Assembly: GCF_003313505.1 (NCBI RefSeq)
Contig: NZ_QMHO01000003.1
Span: forward strand, 124,001 to 188,000
Direction: 5' to 3'
From: Pedobacter nanyangensis
GTDB lineage: Bacteria; Bacteroidota; Bacteroidia; Sphingobacteriales; Sphingobacteriaceae
DNA: 64,000 bases
In this document: positions 8,351 through 16,141 of the stretch, in pieces
How the letters are laid out: each line of letters begins with the position of its first letter
How positions within the stretch are numbered: the stretch's first letter is position 1
Position numbers and translations under genes: made by a program
Notes under the pieces: generated by a model
Seen by the model: the letters and a program-made list of their open reading frames with translations, nothing else
The model's database searches: none
What the model was told of the DNA's origin: nothing

Positions 8351-9595
8351 TTATGGTGTTAACTGCAAATTAAGTCCGTCTCTAAAGTTCCAAAAATTTT
8401 GTTTCTTTTGGTAAGTGATGTCAAATAAAGTTGCTTCAGCATTCAATCCCCAAGCCGAATCGGCGTCACCAATGTTCCATAAAGTGATGCCCCATCTTTG
8501 GTTTACAGGTACAATTTCCTGGTAGGCTTTGGCCACGTTATAATACAATGATTTTTGTAGGTTTCTGCGATTGGTCAAATCAGCTGCTGGCACTGAAGTT
8601 TCGTTAGGCCCCAACAGGGAAATATCCAGTTCGGCGATATGCACCAACAAGCCTGTTTCTTTCATTTTCTGTATGGCAGCTCTTATACTCGTTAAAGGGG
8701 TATTATATCTGATGTGCATTTGCAAACCTACGCCGTTAATGATGGGGTCGCCGCCCTCGGTCATAGGTTTTAATTGCATCACTTTATTATAAATGGCATT
8801 GAGCTTAGCGGTAGAATACTCATGACCATAATCGTTATAAAACAATTTCAGTTTCCAGTTTTGGTTGGCCCTTGCCGCTAATCTGGCATATCTAAATGCT
8901 TTTTCGATATAAATTTCGCCCATGTATCTTTTCCAAATACTGCCAATGTCATTGCCTTGGCTATCTAAGTTTAAATTCCCTCTTAGGGTTCCGTCATCGT
9001 AATAAGCTTCATTCACTACATCCCACGATTTTAATAGCGGTAGTAAAGGATTTCCACCTTTATAATATTGGCTGTAAAAACCTACGGTTTTATCTATATG
9101 TCTTTTCATAATGGCGTTGAGGGTATCAGCCCTTGCCGCTACAGGTGTGTTGCTCTCTACATTGGTTACCCATTGCGGCAATGCCCTATGCCAAACCAAA
9201 GCATGGCCATGTATCCGCTTTTCGCCATGGTCTTTTGCTAGGTTGGGGATCTTTTCGTTCTTCTCCTCTATGCCATTGCCTTGTATGCCAAAATCCCATA
9301 CAAATTTTGAGGGGTTTAGGCTGTTCATCTTCATATCATTCTCGGCCGTAATGCTATTGTATTGCTCTTTTGCCAAATCTTTGTAGGCTGCCACACCAAA
9401 CTTATTGGAGTTTACCGCCGCTCCAACAATGATGTCGGGGTTTACCTCCTGCAATATGGTACTTACGGCAGCAGTTGTACTCATGGCCATTGTTTTTTCG
9501 GGAGATAGATGGGCTGTTTCCAATGCTTTCTCTTGTTTTTTACAGGCACTAAGCATGCTGCCCAGCACCAGTACGGTGATAGTTACTTTGTTCAT
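8351..9595 (-). CDS. GH10 endo-beta-1,4-xylanase lipoprotein (distal copy)
   Basis: This enzyme cleaves internal beta-1,4 bonds in xylan. The 414-residue product has a lipoprotein signal with Cys18 in LGSMLSAC followed by KKQE, then a GH10 barrel from about residue 55: NSITAENDMK, the substrate-binding HGHALVWH, the acid/base Glu196 in WDVVNEAYYD, and the nucleophile Glu322 in VHIAELDIS. There is no visible carbohydrate-binding module. It is the second GH10 of the operon. It differs enough from the copy at 14994-16070 (longer loops around QGNGIEEKNEKI and GGDPII) that the pair looks like old paralogs with different product profiles, not a fresh duplication. Confidence 0.93.
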   Translation of the reverse strand: MNKVTITVLVLGSMLSACKKQEKALETAHLSPEKTMAMSTTAAVSTILQEVNPDIIVGAAVNSNKFGVAAYKDLAKEQYNSITAENDMKMNSLNPSKFVWDFGIQGNGIEEKNEKIPNLAKDHGEKRIHGHALVWHRALPQWVTNVESNTPVAARADTLNAIMKRHIDKTVGFYSQYYKGGNPLLPLLKSWDVVNEAYYDDGTLRGNLNLDSQGNDIGSIWKRYMGEIYIEKAFRYARLAARANQNWKLKLFYNDYGHEYSTAKLNAIYNKVMQLKPMTEGGDPIINGVGLQMHIRYNTPLTSIRAAIQKMKETGLLVHIAELDISLLGPNETSVPAADLTNRRNLQKSLYYNVAKAYQEIVPVNQRWGITLWNIGDADSAWGLNAEATLFDITYQKKQNFWNFRDGLNLQLTP

Positions 9596-9624
9596 GATTT
9601 ATATTTGGTTAAGGTTAACTAAGT

Positions 9625-9670
9625 AAAGGCTATCCAAAAAATCCTTTTAGAAACTTGTTAGATAGCCTTT
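9625..9670 (-). other. Intercistronic hairpin in the PUL operon
   Basis: A perfect 10-bp inverted repeat (AAAGGCTATC at 9625-9634 and its complement at 9661-9670) with a 26-nt loop lies between the T9SS type A protein gene and the distal GH10. It lacks a T tract on the transcribed strand. It could be an mRNA processing or stability element or a leaky terminator that reduces expression of the last two genes. Confidence 0.5.
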
Positions 9671-9749
9671 TGAGAGTGTGTGAGGGCGTATTAGAACAGC
9701 CTAGAGCGCATAAAGCTTTTTACGCATCTCAGAGGCATGAGAAAGCGAG

Positions 9750-11351
9750 CTATAAAACCGTCTTTTTAGCTAACTGGCCTTCGCTGGTAATTAAACTAAT
9801 GATGGCTAGGCCTTTGGATAGTTTTCCCAACGGCATCATCACTTTGTTGTACCCTTTTTCTAACTGCGCTGATTGACTGTAGGCGATTTTACCATTCACA
9901 TCAGCCAAGGCGATTTTCCCGTTCTGTGCTTTTGCGGAATAGATATGCAGTTCAATGTTCTCTCCGTATTTTACAATATCGAAATCTGTTTTAGGTACAG
10001 GAATAGCAGCGCTTACGGGTCCAAAATGTGCTTTATCACCATTAAAATCAACTTGTTCTAATTGATAATAGTTGGTACCTGGCAGTGGTTTTTCATCGAT
10101 AAAGCTATAGTTGGATGCGCCTTTGGCACTTACCTGATGTATTTTTTTGAAATTACTGGCGGTTGAAGAACGTACAATATTGTAATGGGAAGCATTAATT
10201 TCACTAACCGTGGCCCAGTTTAAGCGGATAGTACCATTTTTTTCGTTGGCATTAAATGTGGTAAGCGTTACGGGCAATACATTGGTGCCTGGAGCCATGG
10301 TTACACCACGAAAAGTAGTGTTGGCAGGTGCCGTAGCCAGTTCTGTTAAACTTCCTGAAATTGCGGCTACACTCCCTTCGGTAGCTACCGTAAAGTTATC
10401 GCTATAGGTGTATAACTTCGAATTATTCCCACCTACGGTGCCATAACTGGTTAGGTATAATTTCACGCCTGTGGTGCTGCTGTAAACCGCCGTAATGCTT
10501 CTGGTATTGGCAGGAACGGCAATGCTTCCGAACGACACCCAATCCGTACCAGCGGCATTAGACCTATATTTCTTTAAAGTAGGTGCACCATCAGCATCAT
10601 CAATGATATAAACTAAGGTTCTGTTATTGGCCGTTTTGATGGCCGCTACTTGATGCGCTTTTGTCAATGGTGGGGCTCCGGGAACATTTGGCGTAGTAGC
10701 AAAGTTTACCGAAGTGGTGGGCAACGGCGAATTGGGAATACTGGTTAACGCATTTGGCGCAAACAACTTAATGCCGTTGTTGGAAGCTGAAAAATAGGTA
10801 TCGGCAATGGTCAATACACGTGGGGCCTCCAAGCCTGTTGATACTCGGGTAGAGGCCACCGTGGTACCCAATGTTTTATACCTTACGCCGTTTTGATAAC
10901 CGTTGAAGTAAACCGAAGTTCCTTCTACCACTGCCGAACGTGGCGTACCAATGGCATCTATTACTAAGGTATTTGCGGTCCAGGTGCCTGCAGCGTTTAA
11001 CGTACCAATCACAAATTCGCCCGTTTGCGCCGGGTTGTAACCTATGATGGACATGGTGGCACCATCTTTGGAAAGTACCGGATAACCTTCGTTTTCAAAT
11101 GAATTGGACGCAGTTAATCCCAAGCCTTCAAAGCCGTAGTTACCTCCCGCCGCAGCTCTTGGAATGGTATAGGTTCTCACAAAACCTCCAGAGGGAGTGT
11201 ACTCATCCACGAAAACGGCCACACGATTGCCACTGGTTATTGCAGTTCCGTCACCATAACGGTAAACGGCCAAATTGCCTGCCGCAAATTGGGCCCAAGC
11301 ACTTAAGGTACTAAAGGCTGTGAAAATAATGGTAAGTAGTTTTCTTTTCAT
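9750..11351 (-). CDS. Secreted protein with type A T9SS C-terminal sorting domain
   Basis: This 533-residue protein of unknown function has a signal peptide (to about residue 20, ALSAWAQ). Residues about 21-370 form a repetitive beta-rich domain, possibly a propeller, which is closely similar to the N-terminal half of the protein at 12504-14987: shared pieces include VYRYGDG, NYGFEGLGLTA, APRVLTIA and PLPTTSVNFATTPN. A fibronectin-III-like segment with LPVTLTTFNA and LNWATVSEINASHYNI follows; this string is typical of T9SS substrates. The last 75 residues (GKIALADVNGKIAYS to KKTVL) resemble the type A sorting domain (TIGR04183). It is probably exported across the outer membrane and attached at the surface or released. 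Its PUL position suggests a glycan-related role, but no catalytic motif is seen. Confidence 0.75.
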   Translation of the reverse strand: MKRKLLTIIFTAFSTLSAWAQFAAGNLAVYRYGDGTAITSGNRVAVFVDEYTPSGGFVRTYTIPRAAAGGNYGFEGLGLTASNSFENEGYPVLSKDGATMSIIGYNPAQTGEFVIGTLNAAGTWTANTLVIDAIGTPRSAVVEGTSVYFNGYQNGVRYKTLGTTVASTRVSTGLEAPRVLTIADTYFSASNNGIKLFAPNALTSIPNSPLPTTSVNFATTPNVPGAPPLTKAHQVAAIKTANNRTLVYIIDDADGAPTLKKYRSNAAGTDWVSFGSIAVPANTRSITAVYSSTTGVKLYLTSYGTVGGNNSKLYTYSDNFTVATEGSVAAISGSLTELATAPANTTFRGVTMAPGTNVLPVTLTTFNANEKNGTIRLNWATVSEINASHYNIVRSSTASNFKKIHQVSAKGASNYSFIDEKPLPGTNYYQLEQVDFNGDKAHFGPVSAAIPVPKTDFDIVKYGENIELHIYSAKAQNGKIALADVNGKIAYSQSAQLEKGYNKVMMPLGKLSKGLAIISLITSEGQLAKKTVL

Positions 11352-11518
11352 ACGCTATATTGGTTATTTAGTTAATTAGGAATTAGTACTAGTGGTTAGG
11401 GATGAGTTGATTGAATTTGATAATTGGTTAATTCGATGATTGATTATAGTTGCGTATTTACGTTGGTTTTGTTGTTCGCTAATTATCACATTACCTGATC
11501 ATCTCATTAGCTAATTCC

Positions 11519-12412
11519 TTATTTAGTTTTCGTTTTTAATGTCCAACCTAGGCCGATTTCAAAATCGCCACCCGTGAAGGAGCGTATGGCCGATGGGCCG
11601 ATGCTGTATATCCCGCTGATGTTGAATTGATCGTACTTAAAGCCTAAGCCAACCGTAGCATTATTCGTGCTATGATACAAGCCAAAGAGACTGAACTTTT
11701 GCTGATAGGTTAATCCAAATCCACCTTCTACAATATTATCCATGCCTTTAATACCGCGATAAACCACTTTGGGTTCTACGGTAAAATCTTTACCTGCAGG
11801 TATTTTGTAAGAAGCCGCGGTGAAAAAGGTAGCGTAGTTAATCCCCTCCACAAAGTTCGGATCGGTATTTAATTGGTTGTGCAGATTAAGCCAGGTTGCT
11901 TGTACATTCCATTTTTCATCTGTAAAGGCAACTCCAAAATCACCATCCAGTCTGTAACCCCTGTCATTGAAACGGTTCACTACGGGATCATAATTTTCTG
12001 CAGTGATATCGTTCCTATTGATTGATTCTCTGGCTACGCCAACAGATACCCCAAAATGCAACTTTCCTGTATTGCTTACAGGTAAGTGATAGGCATAGGT
12101 ACCCATAACACGGGTGTAATTGATCAAACCACTTTTGGAAAGATCGACATTTAAACCTACCGCAGCTCGATCTGAATACGCAAATTCGCCCGTAAACATT
12201 TGATAGATTGGCGCATTGGGTACTTCGTTAAATTGCTTACGGAACAACAGGTTAAGATTAATTTTTTCTGTAGCTCCGGCCATGGCGGGATTGCCCAAGT
12301 ACTGGTTGTAGAAATACATATTTCCCATTGGACTGAGTTGAGCGAAGGCAGTATTGAGATTGACTAGCCCGAAGAGTACAAACAGGTATTTGATATTCAT
12401 TTTTACTTTCAT
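11519..12412 (-). CDS. PorP/SprF-family T9SS outer membrane protein
   Basis: This 297-residue outer-membrane beta-barrel belongs to the PorP/SprF family. It has a signal peptide ending near NTAFAQ, then the classic family opening QLSPMGNMYFYNQYLGNPAMAG, followed by alternating strand patterns and a C-terminal strand (GGDFEIGLGWTL). In Flavobacterium johnsoniae, SprF-like proteins are needed for export of the neighbouring T9SS substrates that carry type B C-terminal domains. Here the gene sits directly between a type B substrate (12504-14987, transcribed before it) and a type A protein (9750-11351). That strongly suggests a dedicated secretion partner. A stable hairpin lies just upstream of its start. 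Confidence 0.9.
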   Translation of the reverse strand: MKVKMNIKYLFVLFGLVNLNTAFAQLSPMGNMYFYNQYLGNPAMAGATEKINLNLLFRKQFNEVPNAPIYQMFTGEFAYSDRAAVGLNVDLSKSGLINYTRVMGTYAYHLPVSNTGKLHFGVSVGVARESINRNDITAENYDPVVNRFNDRGYRLDGDFGVAFTDEKWNVQATWLNLHNQLNTDPNFVEGINYATFFTAASYKIPAGKDFTVEPKVVYRGIKGMDNIVEGGFGLTYQQKFSLFGLYHSTNNATVGLGFKYDQFNISGIYSIGPSAIRSFTGGDFEIGLGWTLKTKTK

Positions 12413-12431
12413 TCGAGTAATTTTAATTTTT

Positions 12432-12465
12432 GCTAAATCCTCCTTTTATCATCAATGGGTTTAGC
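12432..12465 (-). other. Hairpin just upstream of the PorP/SprF gene
   Basis: A 9-bp stem with one G-T wobble (12432-12440 with 12457-12465) lies about 20 nt before the ATG at 12412. On the mRNA the loop contains AAAAGGA and the 3' stem contributes GG, so it hides the only AGGAGG-like sequence in this leader. It could affect translation of the downstream gene; this is inference from position. Confidence 0.4.
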
Positions 12466-12503
12466 TTTTTTCTTTCTGACTTTTACCTTTTTACTTATTG
12501 GGA

Positions 12504-14987
12504 TTAATTGTTCATCATGGTTAGCGCACCTTTCTTTTTAGGCAATCCGGCGCCAAAATCAATGATGTAGTAATAGGTATCTTCTTTTAAAGACGAACCT
12601 GCCACCTTACCATCCCAGTCATTTTGGTAGCCCTTTTTGGTAAAGATTACCCGGCCTGTTTTATCAAATACTTTCACTACGCTTTCTGGATACATATCGA
12701 TGTTTTTGATGATCCAGAAATCGTTAACCCCATCGCCATTTGGCGAAACCAGATTGGCAGCGGTAACGATGTTGTAATTATCATTCACGTTTAAAGTAAA
12801 TTCAGCTACGCTGGCACAGGCGCCTTCATTTTGCACGGTCACTTTGTAAGTAGTATTTACTTGGGGTCTTACCGTAATGCTTGCCATATTGGTTACGCCA
12901 ATGATGCTGCCATTACTTTCCCATTGATAAGTGCTGCCACCTGTTGCGGTAAGTCTAACGGTAGTCCCCTTATCTACATTAGCGCCTTTATCTGAGCTGA
13001 TGGCCGCAGTTGGATATTCGAAAATCTTCAATTTAAAAGTCTCGACATAGGTGTCAATCCCTCCGTTAGCTGTACCGCCATTGTCTTTTAAGGTCACGGT
13101 AATTTGAGGTTCACCTGTGGCATTGGCATTTAATCGGTACCTTATTTCCCCATTTCCGCCAGCCAATAGGTTAATTTGTAGGCTTTGAAACAAGGTTGCT
13201 TGGTTGGAACTAATTGTTGCTGTTAACGTCTGTGCAGTTTCGGGACCTGGGGTAATGCCTGTTAGCGGAATAACCTGTTCATCGGTACCTACACAAATAA
13301 ACTTATCGCCAATAGTGGTCAAAGTTGGCGCTTCGTTCACATCGTTGATCGTGATGGTAAAAGTTTCTTCATAAATAAAATTTGAAGCTGAAGTTGCCCT
13401 TACCCTTATTTGATAAGTAGATTGTGCTTCGTAATCCAGTTTAATGCTATTTTGCAGCTTATCTCCCGCAATCATAAATTTTGCATTGTCTGTATCCCCA
13501 TTTCCAGCTACCAGCGTATAAACTACATTTGCGGTATTGGCTGGCAACACCGAAAAGGTTCCCACCAATGTTCCTGGGTCTTGATTTTCATACACCGTAA
13601 CAGTGCTCAAGTTAAGATCGGTGATTATTCCGGCACCAAGTTCGGCCTTGGCAGGATTGGTATAAATGGTACGGGTACTTCCTTCAACACCTCGAACTCG
13701 ATAATAATAAGTTGAGCCTGCCGTAATGGTATTATCGACATATTGAATGGCATTTGCCGCAGTGGTAGTTAACAAACTGAAATTAGTCCCATCGGTTGAG
13801 CGCTCAATTTCATAACCACTTTCGGTGGTTGAATTATCGATCCATTTTAACCGTACTTCTGTTAAGGAAATTACGTTGGCTTCCAATGCCGATGGCGCTT
13901 TACGATAACCAGGGGCTAAGGTTACTCCCCTAAAAGAAGTATTGGCTGGGGCTGTAGCAATAAGTGTTGGTGTTCCCGTTAATTGTTTGGTATCGTCATT
14001 ATTATCGTTAAAATCATCATTTAACAAATACAATTGCGAGTTTTGTGTACCAGGCGTTCCCAAGGTGGTGAAATAAAGCTTCACCCCGTTGGCGTCAAAT
14101 TTTGCCGCCAAGTTTTTGGTATAGGCTGGCACAGTTACACTTCCTAAGGATAGCCAATCGGTACCGCTCGCATTGGTACGGTATTTTCTGATCACTGGTG
14201 CTGTACTTGTAGCATTCCCATCATCAATAAGATAGACGATGGTACGCCCGTAAGCCTTGATGGCAACGGCATGGTGTACATTGAATGGTCTAGCGGTAGA
14301 AGGAAAATTAGGTGTCGTAGCAAAATTGACCGAAGTGGTAGGCAACGGAGAGGCATTAGCTAACACTGGTTGCGAACTACCACCTATGGGTGCAAATAAG
14401 CGCAGCCCATCATTGGCCCCAAAAATGGTTTCGGCAATAGATAATACCCGGGGTGCGGCCTGCCCTGTCGAAACCCTCACCCCAGCATTGGTAGTACCCA
14501 GGGTTTTATACCACACCCCATTTTGATAACCATTATAGTAAACGGCTGTTCCTTCGGCTACTGCGGAACGTGGTGCGCCAATATCATCTACAACAAGGGT
14601 ATTGGCATTGATGGTGCCCGCACCGTTAATGGTAGCAATAACAAAATTATTGGCGATGCTAGGATGGCGACCAATGATGGATAGGATTTCGCCATCACGG
14701 GATAAGGTTGGAAAACCTTCTGTTTCATAAGCTCCTCCAGCGGTTAAGCCCAAACCTTCCAAACCGTAATTGCTTCCAATAGCCGTTCTTGAAACGGCAA
14801 TGGTACGCACCTTCTCACCTGTTGAGGGGTTATATTCGTCAATAAATACGGGAACCCTACCGCCGTTTACCAAGGGGCTACCGTCGCCAAAGCGATACAC
14901 CACAATGTTATCGGAAGTAAATTGTGCAAAGGCCGTACTACTGATGACAGCCAAAGCACCTATGATTAAGAGTATGGTTTTCTTCAT
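12504..14987 (-). CDS. Large secreted protein with cadherin-like region and type B (CHU_C) T9SS domain
   Basis: The 827-residue protein starts with a signal peptide (to about residue 21, SSTAFAQ). Residues about 22-360 are the same beta-rich domain as in the 9750-11351 protein. Then come a fibronectin III domain (VRLKWIDNSTTESGYEIERS), a cadherin-like repeat (LEAQSTYQIRVRATS and EETFTITINDVNEAPTL), an Ig-like stretch (GSTYQWESNGS, VTVQNEGACAS) and a C-terminal gliding-motility-associated domain (NLVSPNGDGVNDFWIIKN, FDKTGRVIF, YQNDWDGK), which is the type B sorting signal TIGR04131. It lies in the PUL operon, 6 bp after a GH10 xylanase and before a PorP/SprF gene. Its role may be surface display or adhesion to insoluble glycan; no catalytic site was recognised. 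Confidence 0.82.
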   Translation of the reverse strand: MKKTILLIIGALAVISSTAFAQFTSDNIVVYRFGDGSPLVNGGRVPVFIDEYNPSTGEKVRTIAVSRTAIGSNYGLEGLGLTAGGAYETEGFPTLSRDGEILSIIGRHPSIANNFVIATINGAGTINANTLVVDDIGAPRSAVAEGTAVYYNGYQNGVWYKTLGTTNAGVRVSTGQAAPRVLSIAETIFGANDGLRLFAPIGGSSQPVLANASPLPTTSVNFATTPNFPSTARPFNVHHAVAIKAYGRTIVYLIDDGNATSTAPVIRKYRTNASGTDWLSLGSVTVPAYTKNLAAKFDANGVKLYFTTLGTPGTQNSQLYLLNDDFNDNNDDTKQLTGTPTLIATAPANTSFRGVTLAPGYRKAPSALEANVISLTEVRLKWIDNSTTESGYEIERSTDGTNFSLLTTTAANAIQYVDNTITAGSTYYYRVRGVEGSTRTIYTNPAKAELGAGIITDLNLSTVTVYENQDPGTLVGTFSVLPANTANVVYTLVAGNGDTDNAKFMIAGDKLQNSIKLDYEAQSTYQIRVRATSASNFIYEETFTITINDVNEAPTLTTIGDKFICVGTDEQVIPLTGITPGPETAQTLTATISSNQATLFQSLQINLLAGGNGEIRYRLNANATGEPQITVTLKDNGGTANGGIDTYVETFKLKIFEYPTAAISSDKGANVDKGTTVRLTATGGSTYQWESNGSIIGVTNMASITVRPQVNTTYKVTVQNEGACASVAEFTLNVNDNYNIVTAANLVSPNGDGVNDFWIIKNIDMYPESVVKVFDKTGRVIFTKKGYQNDWDGKVAGSSLKEDTYYYIIDFGAGLPKKKGALTMMNN

Positions 14988-14993
14988 ATCGTT

Positions 14994-16070
14994 TTACTTT
15001 ACGCCATCCAAAATGCCTTGATAGGCTGCTTTTCTCTTGTAATTGTCGTCAAAAGGCAGTGGCCAATCAGGTCTATTGTAATCGCCCCTGATCCAGGTAT
15101 CGGCATCACCCACATTCCAGGTAGTGATACCAAACTGTTGGTTTTTAGGGATGGCATTGTAGGTACGTACAATGTATTCGTATTTCGCTTTTTGCTGCTC
15201 GGCTAAACCTGCGCTATAAGTTAAATCTTGAATGTTATCGGGATTCATGGCAATGTCCAACTCAGCGATATGCACTTTTAAACCTGTAGCGGCGGCGGTA
15301 TTAATCGCTGCCGCGATGTTGGCATTTGATTGCGTATAACGGGTGTGCATTTGCATCCCGATCCCGTGGATGGGCACTCCCTTTTGTTGCAGGCCAGTCA
15401 CAAGATTTAAGATCGCCGTACGTTTGGTTGGCCCAAACTCATGACCATAATCGTTATAGAATAGCAAGGCATCTGGATCAGCTTGGTGGGCGTAGATAAA
15501 GCTTTTATCAATGTATTCAGGGCCTAATTTTTGCAACCAAATGCAATCTCTCAACGTACCATTTTCTGCTACAGCTTCATTGACTACATCCCATGAAGTT
15601 ACCTTACCTTTATAACGTGTTACGACGGTTTGGATATGGTCTTTCAATAATTTATCCCAGGCCGCAGCATCACCTTGATAATTCAACACCCAATTTGGCG
15701 GGTTTTTGTACCAGATCAGCGTATGACCATGAACTCGCTTGCCGTTTTGTTGCGCAAAATCAACCAAATAATCTGCCTCTGTCCAGGTGTAGGTATTTTC
15801 TGAAGGATGCAATTGGGCAAACTTCATGGCATTTTCTGCCGTAAGGCTATTAAATTCCTTGATCACCACGTCACGATAAGCTGCTTTTGATCGTAACAGG
15901 CTATTGTTTACTGCCGCACCAAATTTAAAAGGCAGTGCTTTTTGCAAGGTTACACTTTCATCAACGGGAATGGTGAGTTCTGGCGATGGAAATACAGGGT
16001 CGTCCTGTCCTTTTAAGCAACCTCCGAAAATCAATCCGAGTGCCAATAATAATATGCTATGCATTTTCAT
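14994..16070 (-). CDS. GH10 endo-beta-1,4-xylanase lipoprotein (proximal copy)
   Basis: This 358-residue GH10 enzyme has a lipoprotein signal (LGLIFGGC, Cys18) and a compact catalytic barrel from about residue 45. Landmarks are NSLTAENAMK, HGHTLIWYK, the acid/base Glu165 in WDVVNEAVAENG, GIGMQMHTRY, and the nucleophile Glu270 in VHIAELDIA. The C-terminal WNVGDADTWI is also typical of GH10. A polar run after the Cys (KGQDDP) would favour outer-membrane export in Bacteroidota, where such enzymes sit on the cell surface. It follows the GH2 gene by 71 bp and precedes the T9SS type B gene by 6 bp, inside the PUL operon. Confidence 0.93.
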   Translation of the reverse strand: MKMHSILLLALGLIFGGCLKGQDDPVFPSPELTIPVDESVTLQKALPFKFGAAVNNSLLRSKAAYRDVVIKEFNSLTAENAMKFAQLHPSENTYTWTEADYLVDFAQQNGKRVHGHTLIWYKNPPNWVLNYQGDAAAWDKLLKDHIQTVVTRYKGKVTSWDVVNEAVAENGTLRDCIWLQKLGPEYIDKSFIYAHQADPDALLFYNDYGHEFGPTKRTAILNLVTGLQQKGVPIHGIGMQMHTRYTQSNANIAAAINTAAATGLKVHIAELDIAMNPDNIQDLTYSAGLAEQQKAKYEYIVRTYNAIPKNQQFGITTWNVGDADTWIRGDYNRPDWPLPFDDNYKRKAAYQGILDGVK

Positions 16071-16141
16071 CTTTTTTTAGTGTTTAGGATTAAGACTTAG
16101 ATGATGACTGTCAACATCTGATCTTAGTCTCTGTAATTGCT

